From Endomychus coccineus (lineage: Eukaryota > Arthropoda > Insecta > Coleoptera > Endomychidae), in assembly GCA_958510875.1 (NCBI GenBank), contig OY294067.1, forward strand, positions 57,486,039-57,550,038: a DNA stretch of 64,000 nt, given 5' to 3'. The notes beneath the pieces were generated by a model. That model did not search any database, was not told the DNA's origin, and saw only the letters and a list, made by a program, of their open reading frames with translations. The stretch's first letter is position 1, and every line of letters starts with the position of its first letter. A program made the position numbers and the translations under genes. Shown piece after piece: positions 1-25,032 of this stretch.

Positions 1-699
1 CCGCGAGGCATTATTGAAAATTAAACATTGTAAAAATGCTTTGACATCGTTTGCAGTAGTTCCATTATTGGAATATATCCGCTTAATTCTCTAATCAAAT
101 ATAATTCATTTCTCAAATTCTCTAACCAAATATAATTGAAACTGTACCGTCTTCTCAAAAGAGTTTAATTTTATACATTCACATGAAAGCACTTACACCT
201 GAACCAATATTCTACTTCTTTTAAATTTGATGTATTGTAATGTATAAGTTCCTTGAAAGAATGGAATTTCTCTCACAAAAGTTGTACAGTTATTGTCTCA
301 CCCCTTACATGGTATCGTGCTCACTTCACCAAAATAGATTGTCGAAGCATGTTATTTCATGAAGTTCAATCCAAGTTGCAAGCTATTTCCCCATACACTT
401 ACGTAACTACATATTAATAAGCCTAAAAACAACACAGTCATATGTCTCAGTTATTTAAATAAATCTAAGGAGTTAAAAGTCAAACATTTGTCAATAATAC
501 AAGGCGCAGTTTCATATCCTTGATTGCGATATTAATTCCCAGATACAATTACACTTCATTACGAAGAATAATGTACATTTAGTTATCCTGAATCTAAGGT
601 AAATTCTGATAAGATTTCTTGGGAATACTTCTACAGTTTTGAGATTTACTAATATCAAATCATTAAAATTGAATGGTGAAATGGGGGTGAAACAAAAAT
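1..699. other. AT-rich non-coding sequence, nothing recognised
   Basis: No convincing ORF, RNA gene or repeat structure is visible. The stretch was searched for the missing 52-nt first exon of lipase 1 (ATG, hydrophobic stretch, phase-1 GT donor) without a good candidate. Confidence 0.5.
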
Positions 700-1120
700 C
701 TACACTCCTATAACAATATATTCATTGTTCGTCCTCCCATGGGGCATGCGACGAGTTTCATTCCATTGCTCTTTTGGTTGTAGTTTGACACAGTCCCGTA
801 TGCCTCCCCGGAGAGCAGTTTTTGACACTACTAGTACCTTCTGGCCCATTCTAAATAATCTATTCGCTTTTTTGTTGCCCCGATGCCACAGTTTCCTGGG
901 ACTCACATCAAAACTACTTTGTTGTGTTCTACCAAAGCGATGGGTTCTTCATGGTATTCCCATACTAGTTTTGAAGTTACTTTGGAGTTTGAGATGCCTT
1001 CAATGATGCCTGTAATGTCTTGTACATTTGCAGGATTTTGTACATGTCTGCATGGAAGATGGAAGTGTATATTCCCAGTGATTCCCGCACCAGTTCCTTT
1101 CCTGGTGTAAACTCGTCTAT
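700..1120 (-). pseudogene. RNase H-domain fragment of a non-LTR retrotransposon (LINE)
   Basis: The reverse strand reads, with one or two breaks, as the C-terminal part of a LINE RNase H domain. A segment like ISNSKVTSKLVWEY is followed by VPGNCGIGATKKR, which corresponds to the usual WVPGHxGxxGNExAD of RNase H-bearing LINEs (I/R1/LOA-type families). The DNA is clearly GC-richer than its flanks. No RT, 5' end or 3' tail is present, so this is a decayed fragment, not a host gene. A related fragment lies near 12300-12840 on the other strand. Confidence 0.6.
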
Positions 1121-1840
1121 ATACACCTGATTCCCCTGATATTGATACATCTATTTACTCGCATCGATCTTGTATAATCACCTCGGAAAAAGTGTTGAAT
1201 GAGTACTAGGGAATACTCCGTTGGTTTGAAAAATGTAACCTCCCACAATTTATTTGATTATATTATGGCGCGATCTTCTACTTGTGTTTTGTAGTTTCAG
1301 AAGTCCCATTCTTGCCCACTCTATGTTGGTAATTTCTATTGCTAAATCTATTTTTTTGGTTATCTTTGTTCATCATATCAAAGATATGTCGGGGATCATG
1401 TCTTTCATCACAATGTTTTATGTCCAATACGACGTTTCCGGACTTAGCCCCATGTCTTTTCGTGTCCGCGTCGGACTTGCTTTAATTTTGCCACGGAATT
1501 AGCTTCACCAGATGCTCATTCTGAGTAAGATAAGAATAAAGGATTACTGAGAGGTATATAACTTCTCCCACGAGCTGGACGTAAGTGTGTTAGAGGATTG
1601 GAGGCTACAATGGTGGAGACCAATGCTTAGAAGCTCTTCATCTATCCAGATCCTCATCGAATTAGGGGTCATTTGCATTATTGTGCTCATTGTTATGTCG
1701 AATTTACCTTGGATGACTACATCATCAGCATTCCCAATTGTATTGAAATCGTTCCTTCCTTATTTGATTACCAAATGGTATTAGATGATATTTGCGAAAA
1801 ATGATCAACCCTCTTGTTGAAATAAGAAAATACATTCCAG
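1121..1840. other. Non-coding sequence upstream of lipase 1 exon 2
   Basis: No repeat or gene was recognised. The last bases form the acceptor (ACATTCCAG) for the exon starting at 1841. ATG-initiated candidates for a 52-nt signal-peptide exon (for example near 262, 746 and 1324) fail on phase, donor or hydrophobicity. Confidence 0.5.
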
Positions 1841-13847
<12,007 letters not shown>

Positions 13848-14006
13848 GAACCGTTTTCCATTTCATTGCATTCAGCTAAAACCATCACCAATAGAGAAGA
13901 ACTTATCAAGATGATCACAAATGTCCTGTAGATTGCTGAGTAAAATATTTAATAATGATTCCTGCCTCCTAATTCAGATTGGCCTTTCACATAAGATTCA
14001 AAACAC

Positions 14007-14012
14007 AATAAA
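14007..14012 (+). terminator. Poly(A) signal AATAAA of lipase 1
   Basis: Canonical hexamer about 160 bp after the lipase 1 stop codon; first good match downstream. Confidence 0.6.
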
Positions 14013-15950
14013 CTGTTGAATTGTATAACAATAACGTTTGATTTCTTTTTCGGATTGGAGGATGAATCACTGAAGGTATTATATTATGGAAAATATCAAT
14101 TAAAGAAAGTGTATGGGTATACGGTGTTGATCATTTTTATTTTGTGGTAAAATTACAATTTTATAAAATTTTTCTGGCAATTTTGGAAATTTTAAATTAT
14201 TTTAGTTATTTCTACAAACAGCATTATCCGATAGTTAACTTTAATTTTTCAAAGGAGTTAATTTTTTATTAAATAACCATACGTATCACCATTCAAAAAA
14301 TGTTTGCTTGCTTATCACTAATGATTGAAGTGAATGGAAATTAATTTAAAATAAACTGTACAAGAAAATAGGAAATGTTAGCCGACTATCAATATCATTT
14401 ATTGTATTATTTTGGGAACTCCAATTGTATAGACGTTCCAGAGGAAACAAAATCATCTTATCCCAACAGAATCATAAAATCCGGTACTTCACTGTTAGTA
14501 ACAAGGTCATAATTGTCGTTTTAATTTTCTTCATGTTCATTCAATATAAAAATACTCACACATGCAATAATATGCTCTAACACATGCGACAAGCATCAAA
14601 TTAGCATTATATTGAGCATTTTGCTTATATTTCAGTTTCTAGCTTATATCTGAAGTAGGGATGTGCGATACTTTATAGATTCTAGGGAGGATCGATACTC
14701 ACTTTTATGTAATCAATATAGCTTCTAGAGAATTTCAATAAGGTCACCACAATATGTTTTAAAAAAACAGTATATATCCTTTTCATTATGTAAAAGTATC
14801 TTTTACTTTATAAACACTCTTTTTCAATTATGCCCTTCTATAAAGCATTTACATAATAATAACAATAACCTATCAGGTGCAGGCAGAAACGTCAACAGTC
14901 AGGAGCTACATACTTTGTGACGTAACTTGCTACGATTGACTTTTATGTTGGTATCACGGGCGCTAGATTTTTGTCATGGTTTACTCCTCGTTAAGGGTTT
15001 CTGCTAGGGCACTCACCACAAAGCGTACCACTGTGCTATCTATGGATAGCCTTGTTCCAGGGTAGTCTCAGTGAAGTAAGTAACCAGGGCAGACTGAATA
15101 GTATTAGAATTGCAGATTGCAGGCTTCAATTGCAAGTAATACTTGGTTCCTTCTTGACTATTTAAATGATGTTGCAGAAAGTTATGTTAGAGAAACACGG
15201 AATGTCCCAATAAGAAGTTTATTTATAGCTTAAACATATATATTTAACTCTGTCTGTTTAATAATAATTTATCCCGACCCGGAAGAAGCACAAGGAAGCT
15301 CGCAATGATCGCAGAGAGCGGTCCAAGAAGGCTATTTTCTTATTATAGCCGTGCATACAAATAGTCATGTGAGTATTTATAAAAACGGCTATTCATGCAC
15401 TAATACGTCAATGATTACTTACTTTTTGCGGCACAACTGGTTGTTTTCACTTACTGATTAATTACTTGTCTAGCTCACTGACTATATTCGTAATATTCCA
15501 ACGCTTGCGAGGCGTTCTCTGATACCAATCGAGGTGCTGGTCAAGTCACCTACATCAGCTCCAGCCGTGCCTTTTTTGCTCATTTCACGCTCATGATGCT
15601 CCACCAGTTCCCTGATTCTGTGCCGTGGTTTTTATTTGCTCACATCTGTTTCGTTACCTTTTGTTGACACGAAATATGCACGGTTCTGAATGAAATCAAA
15701 ATATACGCGGCCTATGAATTGAAATGTATGCAAATCTGATACTTAAACTACACGTACGTCTATGCCCGGTACTATCTATATTCCTATACAACAATATAAT
15801 TATTCAGAATTATGAATTCGAAATACTAATATAAACGAAATCTAAAATTTATGAGCAATCTACGTGTTTCCCATTGAATAATTATTCAAGATTTTTTAGA
15901 ACTTCGTTACAACTTGTTCTATATGGTGGTCCTATTTTTGCTGTATCAAA
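14013..15950. other. Intergenic stretch, no gene recognised
   Basis: Mixed composition. 14860-15760 is less AT-rich and looks like decayed repeat DNA, but no ORF, LTR pair or TIR could be established by eye. Confidence 0.4.
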
Positions 15951-15959
15951 GCTGTATTG

Positions 15960-16880
15960 CAGTATTACTATATAGATATTCTGGAATATGTAACGCGCGT
16001 GCTCTGGGTGTTGAGGTTAGGTTTCAACCTTGACATTATTTCAATAATGGAACGTATGTTTTCAACTAACGCTCTTGCAGGGGAATTAAATATGAAACTT
16101 TCTAATTTGATATGCATTTTATACTTTCTTTCTAGAACCTTCAATACTAAACCATTTTCTATGAAGCAACTTGCCTCAATGACAAAAGGTTGGAAAAACT
16201 TATTGACATCATTGGGTTTTCCAAATCCATAGTAAATTCCAATACACATAGGCTTCTGTAATATTGAATAGAATAGGCTAAAATTTTTGTTTTGAGCTTT
16301 TATAAAGAGGTAATACGTCTATGTTCACATTAATAGAAATAGTCGATGGCAAATTCGATATACCTACAAACTAAACATTTTTTTAAACGATCTTGTAAAC
16401 CTTGATGAAAATATTGTTGTCCAGTGTTACCAATATTGATAAAATCAATATTTCTTGGAGTATTCAGTAGCTTTCATGAATCTGATGGTGAAGATTTGTT
16501 TGGTAAATGATTGTTAAATACACCATTAGATCTTTTAATGCCATTTGACTAATATTATGAGATGTTGCCCATCCTCTGACTTCATTGCGAAGGCTAACAC
16601 TGTGATTAGGTAGTTCAACGAAAGGCTTTTCAAAAGATTCTTGAATTTCCGGAAAGTTATCGATTTATAGCTCGTTGAGCCAATTTTCAAAAACTTCTAC
16701 GTCATCAGTGTTTTGTTCATCAAGTTGTTCTTCTTTTTTTGTTGATGTTTCTATAAAAACGGGCTCCTTCCTCGAAGAAATAGGATAATTGCGTTGTTCC
16801 GAATCCTCCAAAATATTTTGTAGTGCCAAATCAACTTTTCTTCTGAAGTTGCCACGCCGCTTTTTCTTTTCCCAGAATTT
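15960..16880 (-). pseudogene. Decayed DNA-transposon protein (insect repeat family with LPxDARTLL-type region)
   Basis: Reverse-strand segments are SVSLRNEVRGWATSHNIS, then (after a stop) LLNTPRNIDFINIGNTG, and further on GIYYGFGKPNDVNKFFQPF with SFIFNSPARALVENI. This order recalls a family of transposon-encoded proteins common in insect genomes (…W…ISH.AL..LL…TLL.TPR…, then G.Y.G..KP…, then FICD.PA.A). The identification is from memory of that pattern; the superfamily is not assigned. Multiple stops break the frame. Confidence 0.45.
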
Positions 16881-16925
16881 GACGCAGGGTGATACTACAA
16901 TTTATAAACAACAAGCACGACTGTA

Positions 16926-17499
16926 CTAACTTTGAATATAAGATACTTTTAAGGTTATATCACTAATTAAAAATTTTGCTACAAAGAGGCTATATAATAT
17001 TCCAAAAAAATAATTTACAGTCATTATTTTGGTTGAGTAAATGGTTTTCAAAATACTTACAAAATCGAATTTACTAACCGAAAACATAATGAATAATAAA
17101 GAACGTTTATTATAGATTTTCAAGAGTGTATTTAGCTCAAATAACAATATTGCAATAAATTTGCTATTAAAGCATTTAAATATCATATTCACTGAACTAC
17201 TTGTATAGAAAACAACCATACTCTAAAACAACTTTTTGACTGTTTCATAAAGGTTTATGTAATACATTATAAAGAAACATTGTTTTTGTTTATATAAAAA
17301 GTGTTAGGAACACTTTTATAAGGCAACATAAAGCTGAGTAAGCTGCTGCTATGAATCAGATTTATATTTTTGCTGTTTCAATGTCCTATTAGCAATGTTA
17401 TTCCGCCAAATTGCTGTTCAAGCAAATCAGAGTCGGAAAAAGTTTTAGTATAGCCAATATACCATAAAAGTTGTCCTAATACAATGTTTATGAATCTTG
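16926..17499. other. AT-rich non-coding
   Basis: Only low-complexity chance ORFs; nothing recognised. Confidence 0.5.
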
Positions 17500-18170
17500 G
17501 AGCATAATAAGAGGTGCAAGTGTGTTACTTGGGTTGCTAACATTTATCAGTCACGTGCATGTAAGATGAAAGATCTTGGAGTTATCTTTTATTAACAATT
17601 AATTCTCCTCCAGCACACATGTAGGAAACATTTGCTCTAGGACATATTCGGGATTTCATATTCCGTAATAGACTGAATGTTGTTGATCCAGAGATTTTAT
17701 TATTCAACACCCTGATTTGCCTTCGGCTTGAGTATGCTAGCACTGTGTGACCTTCAATTGTAGCTGGTGGCATTGATATGTATAGTGAGAAGATTTATCA
17801 AGTGGCTCTCTTATCGAATTGGTGGTGTTTATCTCATTAGAGGATACTCTCAAGATTCACTTCTGGAAAGATTTGATATTATGAGTAGGGAGAGAGGGCG
17901 TCGAACGTACGTTGGATAATCCAAACTCGGAACAAGAAATCCTCATCTTTTCGTTACACATTCCTCGAACTAGACTCGTTTCTTACTCTCCAATACATCA
18001 GCTTTGTCACGTTTAGGCACAGATTCAAGGCGCTCTTGATATATTTTTCACATGTCTGTCAAGTTAAGAGCCTCATTCTAAATCATGAAATGATATGTTC
18101 AACTTTATTATTATGTTATGGCTGTATTTTGTTTTATCATATTACAATTCTGTCTTTCGAGATTGAACAT
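17500..18170 (+). pseudogene. LINE reverse-transcriptase C-terminal fragment
   Basis: Scattered in-frame pieces resemble the C-terminal region of jockey/CR1-type ORF2. A segment like RRFIKWLSYRIGGVYLIRGYS followed by LLERFDIMS corresponds to the usual QRRFLR…YR…L…LGL.SL..RR pattern. Heavily frameshifted. Ends near the TGAATAAATAAAAATAAAA run at about 18235. Confidence 0.45.
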
Positions 18171-18259
18171 TAATATTCAAGGTTATGTCAGTTCCCAACT
18201 TCATTCGATTTCTTGCTGTCTGTTGAGTGTAGTAATGAATAAATAAAAATAAAAGGAGA

Positions 18260-19330
18260 ATAAATGCGGATTCTGGTGGCTTCGTACCTCATGTCATATA
18301 GTACCATCAATTTTGAGTAAAACTCAGTATTTAAGTGGAAGAGGTCTCCAGTCTTTATGTATTGAATCATATTTCCAATTTGAAGCTCAAGTGAATCATA
18401 TTTTACAAAACCAGTTGAAAATCGAAGTGAATAATAAAAGAAATCACAATGTAAACAGTAACGCTTGTAGGAAGTATATTTCTGGTTTAAAATGGATGAA
18501 TCATACTAATCAAACAAACTAACTAATGAATGAATATATACCGCCCCGTGCAGTTTCAGATAAAAGCCGACTAGATAGAGGTTGATGTTATAAGTATATA
18601 TGAAACAATGGATTCTACACAAAGAAGAATGGGTCCATATATATATCAGGGAGATCTGCGCCATGTTAATGTCGCTCATTTATAAACCCAAAAAACTCTG
18701 AGTACCCGAAAATGTTTTCATCGTCGTTGGAAAACATACATTGAAGTTTCCTCCTTCCGAACATATGAATAAAGATCGCAAACCTGTAATTCAGAATGAC
18801 AATGATGCATAGAAAGATTTAATTAATAAGCGGGATTGAAGTCAACGTTACAGTTATAAGCTCAGTGAAAATGAGAATAAAAATAATTCCATCTTAGAGG
18901 AGCAGCAGTCTCTGATATTTTTTGTTAGGTTAGGTTAAAAGCTATTTTTCCTAATCTAGAAATTCTTTGGATCTCAAATCTCTCAATAGGGATCATTTAA
19001 TAGACTGCGCTCATAATGATATTCTAATTCTGGGTAACAAATCTTATTATTTTAAGAGGAAATCACAAGAAACAATTAGCAACTACAACAAATGGAGTGT
19101 CCATTTGTTGTTGTTGCTACAAATGTATTCTTGAGCAAAGGCTAGCTTCTATCTATTCTGATAAGACAGCTATCCCAAGATCTAATATCTTCCACGCATT
19201 CAAAACTGTCGAATGTGAACCTTCCACTGCGTGTGACAAAAATTTGTATCAATTCAGTTTTCATATCAGGAATCATTTCATAAACGCTACCTAATGAACG
19301 GATATTCTAATAATTTTCATTCAATTATTT
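18260..19330. other. Unassigned; contains a small perfect hairpin at 19087-19113
   Basis: No gene recognised. ACAACAAATGG...CCATTTGTTGT forms a short perfect stem with a 5-nt loop. Confidence 0.5.
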
Positions 19331-19339
19331 TATTCTAGT

Positions 19340-19640
19340 GAAATAACTGCTTCCAAATATAGGCTAGAGCTGTTGAATTTTATTCAGATGAGAGATATTC
19401 GTCTGTTTGGTAATGTTACACCTAAGAATTCATTGCTTCCTTTTGAACATCGTGGAATTTTGGGCGACACCTCTCTTTTCTTTAGATAGTTCCATTGTCG
19501 GTGCTCATTGGAAGTATTTTTTGTCACCACCAGTGATTCTAAGTAGGCAGATAATACAAGTTCAGACTGGTCACCCATTCATTGTCAAGCTCGATACACG
19601 CTGAATACCTTTAGAGGCAGTATGCAACCAAACTGTTAAC
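19340..19640 (+). pseudogene. LINE ORF2 C-terminal fragment
   Basis: Reads LPFEHRGILGDTSLFFR and then, after stops, a segment equivalent to HPF.V.L. This is the same family pattern as the better preserved fragment at 44960-45480 (SLEHRRKRGDLSIFYTYFHG ... SHPFIVKLET). Confidence 0.55.
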
Positions 19641-21249
19641 TCAGTGTTAACTACTATCATCCATCAAACATCACATATATATTTTCAAATCAATTTGAAG
19701 AATTTAGCCTTTTTCGAATGTTATTCGCCAAATCATTTATCCAAAATTTATGATCTATTGTGAGGATAAATTAATAGCAATCATACATGGCAATAGCTAA
19801 AGTATAGTACATACAGCTGTATATGAAATATCTTACGGAAATACGGAGTGGAGTGATTATGATATTCAAATATTTTGTTTCTAATAAAAACGGATCGCAA
19901 TGTCTCCGTCATCATATCTTGACCTTCTGTAGAGGTGATGCTACTTGGAATGTTCCACAATGAGTTTGATTGAAATTAGCATGTATAGAAACAAATCACG
20001 AGTTCTCAGGAGGTATGTGAAGAGTATGATTTAATGGGTTGTCTAATAAGGTGGAACTGTCCAAAGTTGCCAAAACTTTTTGGACACTTTTGGCACCTAT
20101 GAGATAGGTTCACACCTCAAATTGTACTTGGGATATCAGAACGACAGTAATTAAATATTATACCACTCTAGTTGAATTATTTTACAAAGAAACCCAATGA
20201 AGTATTTCACAGTTAATGTAACGAAGATTGGCATATTAGTTCAAGTTGATACTTATTTAGAATCAAATTTAGGGTATACCCAGTTTCAACTTTTTGTTTT
20301 CTTCTAGACGTTTCGATATTTTATTTATATCTTCATCAAAAACTTTGATGTCAATCAGTGTTTCCATGTAATTTAGAAAAGAATAGATGACTTTCATTAA
20401 TGAAATGCGTCTGCAGCCCACTTGTGTTTTTTCAAATCCAATTAAAACTGCGGAAAACATTGGATCGGTTATGTGTGAATGAGTAATGTATAACTGATTA
20501 TCAAATTGATTTACTTGAAATGGATTGAATCCAGCTAATTAAATACTTAAGATACTACTCTATCATTCACAAATATAAGCTAACTATGATTATTTGATAA
20601 ATTACTTATTTTATGATTTAAATTTCATTTCTATTACTAATAACTAAGTTTAAGTTAGCTCTATGGAATTTTAATTTCGAAACTGTTACTGTCATAAATG
20701 TAACAATGTCAGATAATACATTATCTTTTTAGGTTGAATTGAATAGACAACAGAAAGTGGTAATTCAAAATATATGAATTTGGTTAAGTTTGAATCAGAT
20801 CATTAAAAAGTTTTGAAAGATTACAATCAATTTCATTATTTACACAGTTATTTCTATTAATTTGGATACTTTCTAATATAAAACGTTTATCTTTACTTTT
20901 CAACATTCAAAATGTTTGTATTGTTGTAGTCAAATGAATGGTTTGTCTTCCATATGTTTACTAAGTGCAGTGGATGAAATTTTTGTACATTTATGCCCAT
21001 TCAATCGGTCATCAAGGTATGGAAAGATTGGTCTAGGTATACTGAAAGGTACGTCGTTTTTAATGTGGTAAAAAGACTTTTCTGATTTAAATAACATATG
21101 TGTCATAAAAGTTCCGACTAATACGACCTTGTGACCTGGGTATAGTGTGGAGCTTGAACAAGAGACCTTGATACTTTGTCCATTTTTCCTTCTCTTTCAA
21201 GACTATGTTCTTCTATGGCGGAGCACCGAATCCGTTGACATACTTAGTC
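19641..21249. other. Unassigned AT-rich sequence
   Basis: No gene, tail or terminal repeats recognised. Confidence 0.5.
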
Positions 21250-21339
21250 TTGCTTTGTTAATCGAGGAGGAAACGGTAATTCCAGTAGATCCGAACTCCT
21301 AACAAGTTTACAGGCTATACTCAGAACCACACGTCTATG

Positions 21340-21815
21340 GAGACCTTAAAGACTAAGGAGTCTCCTACCTCACCGCTGACCTGGGATATAAATGCAGGAA
21401 ACGGACGATCTAGGATGCAAACTGTGATGGATATGCATCATTTTCCAGGTGTCTTTGTCGAGTCTATATAGCTCATCGACCGTACATTTCACCACTCCAA
21501 AAGAGTGAAGCAGGACTGGAACGGCAAGTATATTTGTTGCGGCCGCCTTATTCTCTCTCGAAAGTTCGGAAGACCAAATCTTTCGAACAAGGTTGCTGTA
21601 CTTGCCGCGGAGTCGTTATTTGGGAAGCGTCATAATTAGGACGTTGTTCAATTCCCGATGCTTCCATCGGCAAGCTGCATATTCTCGTGCACTTTCCTCT
21701 CCTCAAATGAAACACTGCGCACTTGTCCAATCCCAACTCCACGCCTACGGCTCGTGTATAATATTCTTGAACCACGTTGGGAGCTTGATTGAGGTTCTTC
21801 TTCACAGAAGCATAC
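21340..21815 (-). pseudogene. LINE reverse-transcriptase fragment (R4/Dong- or L1-like type)
   Basis: The reverse strand reads VELGLDKCAVFHLRRGK, then NKAAATNILAVPVLLHSFG, then ELYRLDKDTWKMM and SVSCIYIPGQR. The order LGLDKCA…K.T.., INTLAVPVL.YSFG, LDR.TRK…H is distinctive for a LINE group in which RT is followed by this conserved region. No catalytic ADD block remains. It is compositionally richer in GC than the flanks. Confidence 0.65.
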
Positions 21816-21849
21816 AGTTACAGAAGAGAATGAATTTAAAATAAACTCG

Positions 21850-23960
21850 TTCAACTATATTCTAGACATTACCCTTAATTCTTTGAAACAACGATCCATG
21901 CTACTTGAAACCCATACCAAACATCTTCAGTTTTCATAAGACATTTTAAAACTCAAGGTTATAGCTGACAAAATGCTAGAAAATTAATATAGATACCTAC
22001 CAGTTGAAGTGTGAATGTAATATAATTTACTTCACAATATCACCTTTTTTCAATTTAAAATTTTAACTTATCTAACGTATTTACAACGGTGATAAATGTA
22101 GTGTTTGGTTACGTAAGAGGTATAATACTACTAGGTTGAAAGAGTATTTTCATCATGTTCGTATCAAATCCGCCGTTCAAAATCGAATCTTTCTCGTTTA
22201 AAAAGTAACAAACCGTTGTTAGGTACATTAGAGGCTATATTAAATATATAAACATGGAGATCATTCTATCACCTATTGATATCAATCCATAATTACGAGT
22301 ACTTCGATAAGCTTCAGCTCATCTCCAGGAATACCTATTTATTAATTTCAGCCAAGAAGTACATGTAACATTTTCACTCATTAGAATTAGCATAATGGCG
22401 ACTTTATTACTGGTTATTTTTTTATTTTGATGGGAGAAATAAGCTCCAGAATATTGGAATGTCACCCAGCATGGCATCCTCGATATTGAGGAAGAACTAT
22501 GTTGAGTTGGTTTCCGGGGAGATGAAGACAACAGAGACATTGTGAATTTTTATCAAGAAGGAAGTTTTTCTCCGATAGAATCTTTCATGAATACGGAAAG
22601 CAACTGTATTTACATATTCGAGCCACGACGGATACATACAGATTCCTCATATAGAAGCTGAATGTAGTGACGTAAAATTGTATCAAGCCTCCAGTATTCC
22701 TGTACTTATTGAAATTGTTTCAATTCACATTTTCACATTAAATTTACTTATACCCTGGAATAATGTTTAAACCAAACAAATAAACTTTTTGTTTTATATA
22801 AGCTTAGAATGGATTTTCATCACGTAATGACTGATTCTTTTCAATTTTCATATTGAAGTAGTTAGTTCATATTTTCAAAATAAAAATAGTAACACATTTT
22901 GGGCAACTATTTTGAAGAAAAAAAAGACCTGCATCATACTGACAACATTCACCGGCCTTAAATCCGTAGTCTACCTAGATTCACCGAATAGGGTTCAAAT
23001 TCATCCATCTAGCAATCTGAAGCTTATACTGTTTCTTTTAGCCATTGTGAAGAATTAACTTCATAAGGTTATTGATATTGTGAGGGTTGATTAGTTTTAT
23101 CTAAGTGTATGTTGAGAAACTTTTGAGCTTCCTCTGGTATGTAATACTCAGTAAATTAGTTGTTCAGAAGTTAGTTATAAATGTAGGGCACTATATGCTG
23201 AAATTACAAATTAAACTTGGCAGTTGACGTTGAATTATCATAATGGAAACGGCGTTTACTAAATATAAATCGAACTAACAGAAGTAGGGTGAGGAAAATT
23301 AGTATCTAAGGATTGCTTACTTACACTTCTATGCATAAATAACCCTGGCAACTTATTTTATAATGAACATATTCTAGTTTTTGTACTTCACAGTATTCTT
23401 AGTCTAATCGATGCAACGAAACAATTCTTGTTCATTCTTTCTTACTTGCAATGTCTCTATGACTTTTACCTTCTCTCATCCTTGGAAGGATAAGATTTTC
23501 CTAAGCTATGTAACGTTTCGGACGTTAATGAAGTTATTTATTGGTCATTTATTATTCCGATAACTGTTGTAAGATATTTAATCTTAAACCTCCGGAGTTT
23601 GATAGTATATCAATGCGGTAGCGGGTCACTGGAGGAACAGAAGGTTGAAGCAAAAGATCACATGTTGGGTGTAACTCTTGACAAGGTAAGATAGATGAAA
23701 ATCAATTTTGTTATTTCACAGTTATTCTCTTACTTGAAAGCTTATATATTTGTGGGTAGATATTATAACGATATCTTGATTATTCTTATCACATAATATC
23801 AATGTGATATTTGCTATTTAAACTTTCAAATTTTCGTTTATCGAGCTTACCATTGTCACACACCAATATCATTTTTTCTTATATTCGGTGACAAGTAATT
23901 GAATGCAAATTTATATTTCTTTTTATAGTCACTAAATAGTGATGAATTTGTCAGGTTAAC
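21850..23960. other. Unassigned AT-rich sequence
   Basis: No recognisable coding or repeat structure. A short stretch near 23625-23685 (KVEAKDHMLGVTLDK-like) may be a LINE scrap. Confidence 0.45.
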
Positions 23961-23999
23961 CATCAGAATTGTTCATATTGTTTCATTACAGCTTGTTTA

Positions 24000-24384
24000 A
24001 CCTAGCCTATGACATTCGTCATAATAAATTTGATACAGTAGCAGCATTTTATGCTGAAGTATTGGTGATTCAAAGGAATAATTATTCGATCTTGGTGAAC
24101 ACAAGTAAAGCCAAATTTCTCAGCTACTGCTTCATGAGAGTGAACTTTCTGATATTACTTGGACATTTAGAAACGACGATATTCACCCTGAAGGCTTATC
24201 TTGGAGCCCATTATGCATACATATATTCAAAGATTAAATATGGCATAATAATGTGGGGAAATAGCGTGAATGCAGACAAAATCTCCAAGTTACAGAAAAG
24301 GGCTATCAGAGCAATTTTAGGTTTATGAAACCGACAATCTTGTAGAGCTGCATTCAAGGACAATAATATACTTACTCTTACTAG

Positions 24385-24472
<88 letters not shown>

Positions 24473-25032
24473 GCGTCGTGCTTTGTGAATGAAAATCCGG
24501 AAGAATTTAAAGAATATAAAAAAAAAACTGTTACTATGAAACTCGAAAAAGAGATAATTATGTACCAATGAGTACTCATCTTACTTTGGTACAAAAAAAT
24601 GTAGTTTACTCATTAATCAAAATTTTCAACCATCTTCCTGATGAATTCAAACTCACAACTTCAAAACATGCATTTAAGAAAAAAATAAAATCTCACTTAC
24701 TAGAAAAATCATTTTATAATCTGAATGAATATTTTGAATGTAGTTTGAACTGATTATCTCCACTTAATATTCTTATATACTCTCAGATTTATTTATTCTA
24801 TAATAATGTTCACATTGAATTAAATATTTAAATGTATAACTGAGTCTGAATACTGTGTTTTTATAGATACCATTATTGGTTTCCACTATTTAATATGTGA
24901 TTTGTTCTTTTTTTATATAATTGTACTGAATTATTTGATTAACATATATGTAAACTATTGACTCATTCCACGCTGTAATGGCCTAATCGAACCAAAACCT
25001 ATTCTATTCTATTCTATTCTATTCTATTCTAT
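24000..25032 (+). pseudogene. 5'-truncated LINE with (ATTCT)n 3' tail
   Basis: ORF2 C-terminal motifs are IYSKIKYGIIMWGNS, KLQKRAIRAILGL and, beyond an (AT)n expansion at 24384-24468, VVYSLIKIFNHLPDEFK. This matches the YHAYV.SRL.YGI..WGNS…LQKRAIR…KIFN.LP pattern of a LINE family also seen at 53272-54850 and 63245-64000. It ends in six ATTCT pentamers at 25000-25032, its 3' microsatellite tail. Confidence 0.75.
24384..24468. repeat. (AT)n microsatellite
   Basis: About 85 bp of AT dinucleotides with one TG interruption, inside the LINE fragment. Confidence 0.97.

Noticed and set aside
262..312. ATG with partly hydrophobic codons ending at GTATCG as lipase 1 exon 1
   Set aside because: The donor would be phase 0, incompatible with the phase-1 acceptor at 1841.
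746..797. 52-nt ATG-to-GT candidate for lipase 1 exon 1
   Set aside because: Length and phase fit by chance, but the peptide is not hydrophobic and the DNA is the antisense of a LINE RNase H fragment.
14650..15760. Possible solo LTR or hAT element (TAGGGATGTGCGATA start, mixed composition)
   Set aside because: No second terminus, duplication or coding motif could be found by eye.
24211..24594. 127-aa ORF rich in Tyr-Ile on the - strand (likewise 60541-60762 and 62771-63127)
   Set aside because: These are translations of (AT)n microsatellites.
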